Assembly: GCF_040784935.1 (NCBI RefSeq)
Contig: NZ_CP160680.1
Location: 3,690,501 to 3,754,500, forward strand
Length of the DNA stretch: 64,000 nucleotides
Source: Lewinella sp. LCG006
GTDB taxonomy: Bacteria > Bacteroidota > Bacteroidia > Chitinophagales > Saprospiraceae
Direction of reading: 5' to 3'
Part shown: piece after piece, positions 8,500 through 16,959 of the stretch
Layout: each line of letters begins with the position of its first letter
How positions within the stretch are numbered: the stretch's first letter is position 1
The notes under the pieces: model-generated
Databases searched by the model: none
Seen by the model: the letters and a program-made list of their open reading frames with translations, nothing else
Told to the model about the DNA's origin: nothing
Program-made: the position numbers and the translations under genes

Positions 8500-9516
8500 T
8501 TAATTATTCTTCTTCCGCCTCTCCTGCCGATCCTCCAGCACCCGCTGATCATCTAAATCTGCGGGAGAGGTGATTTCAATATCAAAAAAAGCAGCGTATT
8601 CTTTGATGGGTTCGAAACCTACACTCGCTCGGATGCTGTCGATATGGATGGGGTCTTCGACGGGGTAGACGGCTGATTTACCAGTATCCGGGTGTTTGGC
8701 AATTTGGGTGCCGTAACGTTGTCTTTGGCCTCTTCTCATCAGCACGCGGTCCTGAAGGAAGGCGTAACTGGACATTCTGCTTTCCCCTTTTTCGGCAGAT
8801 TCCCGGAGGAGCGGCAAGTATTTTTCCTGCACTTCGAGCGGGGAATGCTGGATTACCTGCCAGAGCGCCCGATTTGCCGGTTCTCCTATCTTGTTGATGG
8901 CCAGCCAACCGTGTGCATCCAGTACAGATGCCACATAGATGAGGTTGAAGCTGTCCTGCATTCCCATCAGATCGTAGTAGGCATTCAATTGGAGGGAGTC
9001 ATCGGCAAATTTTTCGCGGGCGCAGCTGAGGAGTTGCCTTAGGGTTTGGTCTTTGACTTTTATTTGGTGCAAGGTGTCGGCTATTCCGCTGTACTTTTCT
9101 CTTCTTGCGTAGTTGGTGTCCATTATTTCCCGAAAGCGTTCGTGCTGTCGGAGGAACTCATATTCCGGATCATTCTCTAAACTCTCCAAAATTTCCTGGG
9201 GTTGCCAGCGGAGGAGTAAGGCTTTTTCCAGGTAGAAAATAGAGCGTTCCTGATTGCCCGCTTCGGTCCAATAGGAAAAACCATCAGTATAAAAACCACT
9301 GTCAGGAAACTGCCCTCCCTTCATCTCCAGTGCCTGATCGCACAGCTGACCCGCGGCGGTGTATTGCCCCAAGTCAAATAAACTATCGGCCTGGTGAAAA
9401 AGCCGATGAAATTCCTCGCCGTGAGAATTTTGGGAGGTAGCCAAATTAGGGAGTATCCCGAATGCGATAAGCGCAATTGCGCAAAGAGCGATTTTTGTTG
9501 AGTGAGTAGAGAGCAT
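8500..9516 (-). CDS. Exported TPR-like plus DUF6624 protein
   Basis: A 338-residue protein with a cleavable signal peptide. The N-terminal third (FHRLFHQADSLFDLGQYTAAGQLCDQALEM) looks like a TPR helix pair. The C-terminal half is a full DUF6624 domain: DAHGWLAINKIGEPANRALWQVIQHS, YAFLQDRVLMRRGQRQRYGTQ, YPVEDP, and RASVGFEPIKEY. I chose the ATG at 9516 because the earlier TTG at 9543 lies inside the likely -7 element at 9541-9548. It is the first gene of a probable three-gene operon ending with a TlpA-like protein, so the group may act in the envelope. Confidence 0.8.
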   Translation of the reverse strand: MLSTHSTKIALCAIALIAFGILPNLATSQNSHGEEFHRLFHQADSLFDLGQYTAAGQLCDQALEMKGGQFPDSGFYTDGFSYWTEAGNQERSIFYLEKALLLRWQPQEILESLENDPEYEFLRQHERFREIMDTNYARREKYSGIADTLHQIKVKDQTLRQLLSCAREKFADDSLQLNAYYDLMGMQDSFNLIYVASVLDAHGWLAINKIGEPANRALWQVIQHSPLEVQEKYLPLLRESAEKGESRMSSYAFLQDRVLMRRGQRQRYGTQIAKHPDTGKSAVYPVEDPIHIDSIRASVGFEPIKEYAAFFDIEITSPADLDDQRVLEDRQERRKKNN

Positions 9517-9540
9517 AGTAAAATATTTATGGGCGCTAAA

Positions 9541-9548
9541 CAAAGATG
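9541..9548 (-). promoter_or_regulatory. Putative -7 promoter element (CATCTTTG)
   Basis: The minus strand reads CATCTTTG, one mismatch from TAnnTTTG and identical to the element before pyrH. It overlaps the upstream TTG codon of the DUF6624 frame, which supports the ATG at 9516 as the real start. Confidence 0.4.
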
Positions 9549-9697
9549 AGAAATTGTACTGAAAAAAACTTGTAGTGAGTAGTTTTTAGCAAATTCTAGA
9601 GAAAGCTTTGATTATTAGGGCAAGGACAAGTGTCGTTTGTGCTTGCTATAAAGAAAATTAGCAACTCTGGATGGGCCACTGGTCTAACGGATTAGAC

Positions 9698-9745
9698 GGA
9701 TTACCTGCGGTGATCGTCGCAAGCTCCTCTGAGTTTACACGGCTT
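9698..9745 (-). repeat. Dispersed 44-48 bp repeat, copy 1
   Basis: Read on the minus strand, this segment matches 59638-59681 on the plus strand with three mismatches and one 4-base insertion. The shared core includes GCGACGATCACCG and AGGTAATCC. Both copies are intergenic. Confidence 0.75.
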
Positions 9746-9875
9746 TTAGAGCAGTTAGACACGCTACTCCTACAGCTCACCCCGCGCAAGCTGCCTGGAG
9801 GGTGCGACCGCAGGGAAGCAGTGGCCCTTTTCGAAGGGCGACGGAGCGAATAGCGAACCCCGTAAGGGAGCGACC

Positions 9876-9900
9876 CTGCCCCAACCTTAAGAAGGGGCAG
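9876..9900. terminator. Hairpin, terminator-like, linked to gene remnant
   Basis: CTGCCCC at 9876-9882 pairs with GGGGCAG at 9894-9900. It occupies the same place relative to the remnant stop codon as the hairpin at 13246-13284 does to the intact BNR/VPS10-like gene. The flanking bases (GGGAGCG before, TGCGC and TGATAAT after) also match. Confidence 0.5.
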
Positions 9901-9918
9901 AGATGCGCCCTGATAATA

Positions 9919-9975
9919 TTACTCCATCTTCACCGCGTACATCTACTGAAAGAGCTTCACGGTGGTGGCCTCAAT
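9919..9975 (-). pseudogene. Remnant of the 3' end of a BNR/VPS10-like gene
   Basis: Translating the minus strand gives EATTVKLFQ, a TAG stop, then MYAVKME and a TAA. The intact protein at 13293-16538 ends QAITVKLFKEMEPVKME. About 11 of 18 positions agree and the stop falls at the Glu position. Similarity goes on downstream through the hairpin, but upstream it fades before the M20 gene stop at 10003. It is best explained as the tail of a lost paralogue or partial duplication. Confidence 0.7.
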
Positions 9976-10002
9976 ATTGAAAAGGCCATTCATACGATGT
10001 TT

Positions 10003-11307
10003 TTAGAAACTACCTGAAACCCCCAGCTCTTTCAAAATAACGTAGCTCATGGTTGTTATACCTGTGATGAAACAGTCTGTATCAACAGTGAAGCGCTCGT
10101 TATGAAGATCCGTAACGATCCCTTTCGCTGGGTTACCTGTACCTAGCCTAACCATGACAACTGGGAGTATTTGCGAATAGACCCCGAGATCATCACTTCC
10201 GCTCCGGAGAGAGGCAACACTCACTTTGTCATTCCCTAATACTTCTTGGGCATAAGTAAAGGTTCTTTTGGCCAATTCTGGATTGTTAAACACGGGGTCA
10301 GGCCCTGGTTCACTTTTTATTTCAATTTTGACCAAACCTCCATATTCAAGTTCGATGGCAGCGATCATTTGTTCTACTTTTTTCATTACCTCTTTTTTGA
10401 AATCCATGTCGAATACCCTAAGGTTGACAATGAAGGTCGTTTGTTCGGGGGTAATATTCACGTTGTCCATTCCGAAATTGGAGCTGCCAAACTGCACGAT
10501 GTTGAACAGCAAAGGGTGTACAGGGTCGCTGGTTTCGGCAAGTGCCAGTTTCATTTGAGTTGCTAATTTGATAGCTGCCCAAATTGTATTCGCACCAGCA
10601 TGTGGCTTGGCTACATGACTTGATTTGATTTTGTTGGTATCCACCGCAACATTGAAAGTCAGGATATCAATTCCGGCTTGAGCATAACCCTCTCTAACCG
10701 CAACCTGGTCATAGGCTAGCTCGGGGCTGGCATGGAGGGCTACTATTCGGTCAATTTTTAAATCATTCCAAAGAGTACTCGCCAACAACTCCCTTGCGCC
10801 GCAATTAGGGGTTTCCTCGGCTGTTTGGAAGATGAATAATACGGTTGCATTTATTTGCGCTCTGACTTTCCAAAGGGTTTCCATGATGGAGAGCGCGATG
10901 GCCATGTGTCCACTATGGAAACATGAATGTTTGTACATGATTGACCCGTCAGACTGCTTATAGGGCAAGGCATCTAGGTCAACCTTATAGGCCAAGACGC
11001 CCCTGTTTGGCCCCTTTCCCGTACCCTCAATTCGCATAATACGGGTATGTGATCCGGGGAGTTGAATGACCGGGACTCCTAAATGTTTCGCGAAATTTTC
11101 TGTATAAACAGCCGTCTTGTCTTCATGCCAAGAGGGTTCTGCGATGGCATTGAGATCTTTCCAAATCTGGATAGCCTGAAGATGCTGCGACGCAGCGGTA
11201 GTTTTGACGAACTCAGCCAAATCAGATGGCTTTTCCGTCACTAGTGATGGTGAATTTTGCATGATAGCAATAGTTGAAATTAGTAAAAAAAAGAAAAGGC
11301 TTTTCAT
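10003..11307 (-). CDS. M20 family metallopeptidase/amidohydrolase, exported
   Basis: With the start at 11307 (MKSLFFFLLISTIAI), the protein has 434 residues and a clean signal peptide. An upstream start at 11385 would put 26 polar residues before it. M20D-type landmarks are DLDALP (110-115), HSCFHSGH (127-134, usually HACGHDGH; Cys129 and His131 keep the metal-ligand positions), QTAEE (161-165), a LHASP motif, and a late His in VTDLHNERF. It probably hydrolyses an N-acyl amino acid or peptide in the periplasm. The Gly to Phe and Asp to Ser changes in the metal motif are unusual. It is monocistronic. Confidence 0.85.
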   Translation of the reverse strand: MKSLFFFLLISTIAIMQNSPSLVTEKPSDLAEFVKTTAASQHLQAIQIWKDLNAIAEPSWHEDKTAVYTENFAKHLGVPVIQLPGSHTRIMRIEGTGKGPNRGVLAYKVDLDALPYKQSDGSIMYKHSCFHSGHMAIALSIMETLWKVRAQINATVLFIFQTAEETPNCGARELLASTLWNDLKIDRIVALHASPELAYDQVAVREGYAQAGIDILTFNVAVDTNKIKSSHVAKPHAGANTIWAAIKLATQMKLALAETSDPVHPLLFNIVQFGSSNFGMDNVNITPEQTTFIVNLRVFDMDFKKEVMKKVEQMIAAIELEYGGLVKIEIKSEPGPDPVFNNPELAKRTFTYAQEVLGNDKVSVASLRSGSDDLGVYSQILPVVMVRLGTGNPAKGIVTDLHNERFTVDTDCFITGITTMSYVILKELGVSGSF

Positions 11308-11466
11308 AATGGTTATTGATTTATTGATGAAAGCAAAGCAGTGTTTCTTCCCAGAGAATTCTTGGGAAATCTTTTTTGAGAGCAACTTATAAGAAGTGAA
11401 ACCTAGGTTTGCATCATGCTTGCCTGGCGGACGGAGTAGATAGCCTCCATGTCACATGATGGATAG

Positions 11467-11790
11467 TTAATTGCTTTCATTGATGCTCATGATTATTATG
11501 ATCAATGCACCAGGTAATGCTATCCAAAAAATTTCTGAGTCAAGAGCATAAAAAATGGAGTATCCTGAAAGGCTCCAGAGTGCAAGCCGAATAGTGAAAA
11601 TTGACCAGTCGCCTTGGCTTGCGGGTACTTTGAGGGATTTGTAAAGAGCATTAATAACACTCATCACCAACATTCCAAAAATCGCAGATAATATGGTGCC
11701 AATTAGAAGCTCAATTAGCTGCCCAAATAATAGGCAAATAAAATCCCAGAGGTCTATTAGAAATCCTTCGATTTGTTGTTGTAATTTCAT
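11467..11790 (-). CDS. Small integral membrane protein, unknown
   Basis: A 107-residue protein with three likely membrane helices: around residues 16-36 (FICLLFGQLIELLIGTILSA), 37-50, and 80-103 (IFWIALPGALIIIIMSI). A short soluble loop (SLKVPASQGDWS) lies between. No family is recognised. It stands alone between the M20 gene and the divergent gene at 11938. Confidence 0.65.
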   Translation of the reverse strand: MKLQQQIEGFLIDLWDFICLLFGQLIELLIGTILSAIFGMLVMSVINALYKSLKVPASQGDWSIFTIRLALWSLSGYSIFYALDSEIFWIALPGALIIIIMSINESN

Positions 11791-11937
11791 TTTACTTTAC
11801 GTTTTTGTATTGGAGATGATTTTTTTCTATGGCAAAACTATTCGCAAGTAGCTGACAGAGAGGCTTTAGTAGCAACCGACTTGACAATAGACCGCAATTA
11901 CCATTGAAATGGAAGAAATGCGTAGAAATAGAAGACA

Positions 11938-13212
11938 ATGGAAGAATTAGACAATGAGCGCTTAATAGCACTTTTGAATGCCTTTTGCAGGAAAAACCGA
12001 CTTAGTCGTGGCGAAGAATTATTTATTGGTGAGCAATTGAAGCAATATGGGGCAGCAGTATCCACATCGGTAGACACAACCGGGAATGCCTACGAACCAC
12101 TGGTGGATGAAATTTTAGGATTGGTACCGCGTGGCCAAAGAGGGGATGCATTTAAAGGGACCAGGTTCAATGAATTATTCCATCGTACAAGATATCAGGG
12201 AGAGATAGATGGAGTTAAGCGTTGGTATATGCCGGAGTTTTTCGATTATATCTATGAGTATATTGCACTAAAGGAGGAGAGAGTGGGTATCAACTCCCGT
12301 TTTCATTATTTATACAATGTGCCCAGTACTTTACTTGACTGCTATTCCCTGGAAGAAGTAGAAGCGATTTTGGAGAGGAAAGAGGAAGCAAGCGAGTTGT
12401 TTAAGCTACTACAATTGAAAGTAGAGAAGGATGCTCGTACTAAGGGAGAAAATGCTCCGGCTAAGTCTCCTGAGTTGCCCATTGATACAACTGAAGAGAT
12501 TCAGTTGTATCAAGGTCGTTTGAGACGGTCTTACCTGTTGATTGTTTTGTTGGGAGCAAGTTGCCTGGCATTCGCGGGTCTTTATTTTTTGAGCAATAGG
12601 ATTCCAGAAAACTACGGCATGGCGCCGATCAACTATGAAGCTCTTCAAGGTGATTCTATTGGGCAGTTTTCTTTGGTTTTTCGTTCCAAAGACACCTTGG
12701 ACAAACTTTGGACGTTTCCAGAATTGACGTTCTATCGTCTAAAGCATCAACCCAATGATGACAACGGCTATTTGGTGAAAATGAAGGGGCTTTACCGTTC
12801 ATCAGGAACAGCATGGCAAACGGATAGTATAAACCATGTCGGATTTGCAAAAGTATACGGCCCTTTTATTCAATTAGAATTAGAACCTGAAAAAGATAGA
12901 GATCTCAAACTCTACGGAAAATGGTTCGCCACTATTTTTGTTGGCGATTCAAGAACTGAGGCGATGTTCAAGCCAGGTTTTGTTACCTATGGTGTAGGAG
13001 GAGGAATTTCTAATTACAAAACGAAGGAAGAGCGTATCGAAAATATCTCCAGCTATGTTCTAAGGATGCACCATTCCTCCCCAAACAATTTGATAGATTC
13101 CATCACGCTAAATGAAATGATCAAAAAGGTTGAAATTATAACCGATTCCATAGCTGCCCAACCCGATAGTGTGAAATTTCAATTACTGCGAACTATGTTT
13201 AATGGGAATTGA
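11938..13212 (+). CDS. Single-pass membrane protein, unknown function
   Basis: A 424-residue protein with a charged, mostly helical N-terminal half (about 1-192), one membrane helix at about 197-217 (SYLLIVLLGASCLAFAGLYFL), and a C-terminal domain of mixed strands (220-424). There is no signal peptide, so the N-terminal half is probably cytoplasmic and the C-terminal half periplasmic. The N-terminal part does not look like a known DNA-binding or kinase domain. It could be a membrane-tethered regulator, but this is conjecture. It is convergent with the large gene at 13293 and shares a hairpin with it. Confidence 0.7.
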   Translation: MEELDNERLIALLNAFCRKNRLSRGEELFIGEQLKQYGAAVSTSVDTTGNAYEPLVDEILGLVPRGQRGDAFKGTRFNELFHRTRYQGEIDGVKRWYMPEFFDYIYEYIALKEERVGINSRFHYLYNVPSTLLDCYSLEEVEAILERKEEASELFKLLQLKVEKDARTKGENAPAKSPELPIDTTEEIQLYQGRLRRSYLLIVLLGASCLAFAGLYFLSNRIPENYGMAPINYEALQGDSIGQFSLVFRSKDTLDKLWTFPELTFYRLKHQPNDDNGYLVKMKGLYRSSGTAWQTDSINHVGFAKVYGPFIQLELEPEKDRDLKLYGKWFATIFVGDSRTEAMFKPGFVTYGVGGGISNYKTKEERIENISSYVLRMHHSSPNNLIDSITLNEMIKKVEIITDSIAAQPDSVKFQLLRTMFNGN

Positions 13213-13245
13213 GTGGGGGGTAAAGTAGCACGAATCCAATAAGGG

Positions 13246-13284
13246 AGCGCACCTACCCTTTTTGCTGGCTGGGGCAGGTGCGCT
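13246..13284. terminator. Bidirectional hairpin terminator
   Basis: AGCGCACCT-a-CCC at 13246-13258 pairs with GGG-c-AGGTGCGCT at 13272-13284. It lies between two convergent genes, nine bases from the stop of the minus-strand gene, and probably serves both. A related hairpin accompanies the remnant at 9876. Confidence 0.7.
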
Positions 13285-13292
13285 TGATAATT

Positions 13293-16200
13293 TTACTCCA
13301 TCTTCACCGGCTCCATCTCCTTAAAGAGCTTCACCGTAATGGCCTGTACTTTGGTGCGATAATCCACAAAGTCTTCCGTCACCAGTTTGTTGACTTTTTC
13401 CAGGACTTCCGCCGTGTGTTGGCGGGCTTTCTCCAAGGTGAAACCTACCATCTGGCTCGGCTCACCGTTGATGTCGCCGATGTAGCGGCGCACGCCCCAG
13501 AGGCTGTTCATCAAGGTGTTGGGGTCGCGCTTGATGCCTTTTACGTCTTCGGGCTCCATGAAGAGCTCCTCTACCTGGGCGATGCTGTCGCGCAGGGCTT
13601 TGCCCCATTTCTTCACTTCCTGCTGTGTAGAGTCGGGGGCGTGTACCAGGGCCTGCTCTACCAGTTTCATGTCTTTCTGCATCTCTTGCAGGCGGTTGAA
13701 ACCTTCGGTAGCGGCGGTCACGATTTTTTCTAATTCTGCATTGGCTGCATCGCGGTTGGCCCAGGTGTTAGCGGCGTACTCTATGCGTGGGTCGGCGTGT
13801 ACCGTCACCGTGGTCTGACCAGTTTCTTCGCCGTAGGTCATCAGCAGGGTATAGGTGCCCGGGGCAACACTTCCGCCCGTCGGAGGGTCGGCATCCGGCT
13901 TGCGCTCGCGGCGGCTCGGGAACTCAAAACCATCACCGCGCAGGTTCCAGGTGAAGCGGTTAAAGCCCGGCTCCACTTTCTGCGTAAAGGTGCGGATGGT
14001 ATCACCAGCACTGTTGATCACCTGAATCTTTACCTTGTCGCTACCGCCCTTGGGTTTGCGTTTCGGCTGCTCCTCGGCTTCGTCGTCGCCATCTTCCTGG
14101 TCTTTCATCTCCTCTTTGGGCGCTTCTTCGGCTTTCTTGTCTTTGGGCTTTACCCACACTGTGAGCAGCGCACCCATAGGGCGATCTTCGCCTACAAACT
14201 CGGCATCCGCAATAAAGCGAATCCCCTGGTAACTGCGCGTCTCTGCCAGGTAAGCATCGGGAGAAGGGAAGGTCGCGAACGGCTTTTTCAGGATCTCTCC
14301 ATTCGTACGGGCAACTTCCCGCATCGGACGCAGGTCGTCCAAGATCCAGGCGGCGCGGCCGAAGGTGCCGATGATCAGGTCTTGCTCGCGCGGGTGGATT
14401 TTCATATCCGCCACGGGCACACCAGGGAATCCTTCGGTCCACTTGGTCCAGGTCTTACCGTAGTCGATACTGAAATATAGGCCGTGATCGGTACCCAGCC
14501 ACAGGTGCCCAGCCACTTGTGGGTCTTGCACAATGCTGAGGGTATAACCACTCACGGCGTCTTTTCCGACGATGCGCTGCCAGGTCTTACCGTAGTCTTT
14601 GGTGTGGTAAGCCATCGGCTCAAAGTTGTTGCGGCGGTAATCGTTCACAATCACAAAAGCTTCGCCAGGATTGATGCGGGAAACTTCGATGTAAGGAATC
14701 CAGCTGCCAGCTGCAGCACCGGGTAGTCTACTGGCCAGATTGGTCCAGTTTTGACCACCGTCGCGGGTCAGTTGCAGGTTGCCATCATCGGTGCCTACCC
14801 AGATGGTTTGGGCATCGAAATGATCCGGCGCAATGGCCAGAATGGTCGTATAGTTCTCGGCTTGTGTAGCGTCGTAGGTCAAGCCACCACTGATGTCGGC
14901 TTTTTGTTTCTCGGGGTCATTGGTGGTCAGGTCGGGGCTGATGATGGTCCAATTTTGGCCACAGTCGGTGCTCTTGTGTAGGTATTGACTACCAAAGTAG
15001 ATGGTGTTTTCCTGGCGCGGATCTTGAGCCATGGCCGCGTTCCAGTTGAAGCGCAGCTCTTCCCCTTTTGGGTGAACGGGCTTGATGAAGGTCGTTGCGC
15101 CGGTCTTGCGATCGACTAGCCCCACGTTGCCACCCTGACTCATCGCGTACACGTAGCGGTTGTCGCTGGGCTTGAAGAAGAGGTCAAAACCATCGCCAAA
15201 GAACACTTCCTGCCAGTCGTGGTTGGTAATTCCACCACTCTTCCAAGCCTGGCTGGGGCCTACCCAGGAGCCGTTGTCCTGCATACCACCGCCCACGTTG
15301 TAGGGGATGTCCATGTCGTGGTTGATATGGTAAAACTGCGCTGCCGGGATGTTGGTCACAAAACGCCAGGTCTTGCCCCGGTCGCGGCTGATGTTCAGTC
15401 CCCCGTCGTTGCCTTCAATCAGGTAGTTGGGGTCATTGGGGTGAACCCAAAAAGCGTGGTGATCGGGGTGCACGTTGGTCCCATAATCCAGAATAACGCG
15501 GAAGGTTTTGCCCCCGTCTTCACTCAGGCTCACGTAGGTATAGAGGTTATAAATGCGGTTTTCGTTGATCGGGTCTACGTACAATTCCGCGTAGTAAAAC
15601 GGACGGTTACCAATGTTTTTCTCGCTGACGAGGCTCCACTTTTTACCACCATCGGTGCTCTTGTACAAGCCGTTTACTTTGGCTTCTACCAGGGCGTAGA
15701 TGATATTGGGTTCGCTGGGCGCAATGGCCAGACCAATACGCCCGAGGTCGCCTTTGGGGAGGCCATCTTCGGCGGTGCGTTGTACCCAGGTATCGCCACC
15801 GTCGTAGGTCATGTAGAGGCCAGATTTCGGGCCGCCGGAATTGAAGAACCAGGGGTCGCGGTCAAACTCCCACATGGCGGCCAGCAGCTTGTCGGGATTG
15901 GTGGGGTCTACCACCAGGTCGGCGATGCCCACGCCGTCGGCTACTTTGAGCACGTGTTCCCAGGTTTTGCCGCCGTCTTCGGTGCGGAAAACACCGCGCT
16001 CGGGGTTAGGTCCCCAGATGGAGCCCATAGCGCCGACGTAGACGACATCTGGATTGTCGCGATGGACGATGATGCGGTGGATGTTTTGTGTTTTTTCGAG
16101 CCCTACCAGTTCCCAGGTGTCACCACCATCGCGGCTGCGGTAGAGGCCCTGACCGGTGTTATGGCTGTTGCGGGGGTTGCCTTCGCCGGTGCCCACCCAA

Positions 16201-16538
16201 ATTTCGTCGGGGTTGCGTTGGTTAATTTTGATGGCACCAATGGCTTGCAGTGGCTGCTTGTCGAAGATGGCTTTCCAGGCAATACCACCGTCGGTACTTT
16301 TCCAGACGCCGCCAGAGGCATTGCCCACGTAGATGATTTCCGGATTGCTGAGATCGACATCAATGGCCGTTACGCGGCCACTCATACCGGCGGGGCCGAT
16401 GTTGCGAGGAGCCAGGTCGCCGAAGTACTTCTGCTCGGGCAGCTGTTGTGCGAGCAGGCCGAAAGCCAGCAGTTGTAATAAGATAAGGACAGTAGCGTTG
16501 CGCTGCAACGACGATAGAAGGATTGTAAATGGTCGCAT
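13293..16538 (-). CDS. Exported BNR/VPS10-like beta-propeller protein
   Basis: A 1081-residue protein; I take the ATG at 16538, which begins a signal peptide (MRPFTILLSSLQRNATVLILL), over a start 16 codons earlier. Residues 35 to about 750 carry many Asp-box/BNR repeats (variants of S.DGG..W, such as STDGGIAWKA, SRDGGDTWEL, TEDGGKTWEH), the signature of sortilin/VPS10-like and photosystem stability-type propellers. A Lys/Glu-rich insert (PKDKKAEEAPKEE) is followed by an Ig-like segment and a coiled-coil tail. Such proteins are often labelled glycosyl hydrolase, but I see no sialidase active site. There is no T9SS domain. It is probably periplasmic or surface-exposed. A decayed copy of its 3' end lies at 9919-9975. 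Confidence 0.85.
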   Translation of the reverse strand: MRPFTILLSSLQRNATVLILLQLLAFGLLAQQLPEQKYFGDLAPRNIGPAGMSGRVTAIDVDLSNPEIIYVGNASGGVWKSTDGGIAWKAIFDKQPLQAIGAIKINQRNPDEIWVGTGEGNPRNSHNTGQGLYRSRDGGDTWELVGLEKTQNIHRIIVHRDNPDVVYVGAMGSIWGPNPERGVFRTEDGGKTWEHVLKVADGVGIADLVVDPTNPDKLLAAMWEFDRDPWFFNSGGPKSGLYMTYDGGDTWVQRTAEDGLPKGDLGRIGLAIAPSEPNIIYALVEAKVNGLYKSTDGGKKWSLVSEKNIGNRPFYYAELYVDPINENRIYNLYTYVSLSEDGGKTFRVILDYGTNVHPDHHAFWVHPNDPNYLIEGNDGGLNISRDRGKTWRFVTNIPAAQFYHINHDMDIPYNVGGGMQDNGSWVGPSQAWKSGGITNHDWQEVFFGDGFDLFFKPSDNRYVYAMSQGGNVGLVDRKTGATTFIKPVHPKGEELRFNWNAAMAQDPRQENTIYFGSQYLHKSTDCGQNWTIISPDLTTNDPEKQKADISGGLTYDATQAENYTTILAIAPDHFDAQTIWVGTDDGNLQLTRDGGQNWTNLASRLPGAAAGSWIPYIEVSRINPGEAFVIVNDYRRNNFEPMAYHTKDYGKTWQRIVGKDAVSGYTLSIVQDPQVAGHLWLGTDHGLYFSIDYGKTWTKWTEGFPGVPVADMKIHPREQDLIIGTFGRAAWILDDLRPMREVARTNGEILKKPFATFPSPDAYLAETRSYQGIRFIADAEFVGEDRPMGALLTVWVKPKDKKAEEAPKEEMKDQEDGDDEAEEQPKRKPKGGSDKVKIQVINSAGDTIRTFTQKVEPGFNRFTWNLRGDGFEFPSRRERKPDADPPTGGSVAPGTYTLLMTYGEETGQTTVTVHADPRIEYAANTWANRDAANAELEKIVTAATEGFNRLQEMQKDMKLVEQALVHAPDSTQQEVKKWGKALRDSIAQVEELFMEPEDVKGIKRDPNTLMNSLWGVRRYIGDINGEPSQMVGFTLEKARQHTAEVLEKVNKLVTEDFVDYRTKVQAITVKLFKEMEPVKME

Positions 16539-16552
16539 ACTAGTGTAGGTAA

Positions 16553-16626
16553 AGACGTCGTAGTGCAACGTCTCCGCTGCTACCACGCCTAATGAATAAT
16601 CGTAAAGACGTTACACGGCAACGTCT
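16553..16626. repeat. Two direct copies of an AGACGT/ACGTCT hairpin
   Basis: AGACGT (16553-16558) pairs with ACGTCT (16568-16573). AGACGTT (16606-16612) pairs with AACGTCT (16620-16626). The two units also agree in flanking bases (GTAAAGACGT, GCAACGTCTC). Hairpins of this sort are common intergenic REP-like elements. Confidence 0.65.
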
Positions 16627-16784
16627 CTGTGTGAGAGGCCACACCCAAGGGTAAAGAAAAGCAAAACAGGGAGTTCCACAAAATGTTTCACTGCACCAAG
16701 GCAGGTAGGCGCTGCTTTTTATGCATGTGTTTTCCTATTTGGGCACTTCCCTTCCGACCTCCCCCTTTAATCTTGGTGTTGATC

Positions 16785-16930
16785 GTATGATCGTATTGGT
16801 ACGATTGGGCTGCCAGCTGATCGTCTGCCGCTCCGTAAGGCAGGGTTTCATACCCTGCATAGAGCCAAAGGCATGGCCTCTAATCAAGTAATCGGAGCGT
16901 ACCTAAATGTATGATTGTATAGGGTACGAT
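16785..16930. repeat. 21-bp motif, two copies framing about 100 bp
   Basis: 16785-16805 begins GTATGATCG and ends TGGTACGAT; its inner part is a perfect palindrome (ATCGTA, loop TTGG, TACGAT at 16790-16805). A diverged copy occupies 16909-16930. The same motif frames a structured segment at 61372-61550, and a partial copy is at 46247-46265. Confidence 0.7.
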
Positions 16931-16959
16931 GACTGCAATTTTTGCCAAGATATCCACCA

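Larger units (their letters stand above)
9549..10002. other. Intergenic region with repeat and gene remnant
   Basis: About 450 bases without an intact gene. It holds a 48-bp dispersed repeat (9698-9745), a GC-rich stretch at 9780-9870 with repeated GGAGCGAA/GGGAGCGA motifs, a CTGCCCC/GGGGCAG hairpin (9876-9900), and the decayed 3' end of a BNR/VPS10-like gene (9919-9975). The short plus-strand ORFs here are not convincing. Confidence 0.6.
16539..16959. other. Intergenic region rich in small repeats
   Basis: A stretch of 421 bases with no gene. It contains two AGACGT...ACGTCT hairpins (16553-16573, 16606-16626) and two copies of a motif starting GTATGAT and ending GGTACGAT (16785-16805, 16909-16930) framing about 100 bases. 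It lies upstream of the large BNR gene and downstream of the small membrane gene at 16960. Confidence 0.6.

Noticed and set aside
9671-9853. 60-codon plus-strand ORF
   Set aside because: It runs through a dispersed repeat and GC-rich REP-like DNA, with no protein-like features.
15219-16478. 419-codon ORF on the plus strand
   Set aside because: It lies wholly antisense to the BNR/VPS10-like gene, whose GC-rich codons leave the opposite frame open. Its Val/Gly-rich translation has no start context or motif.
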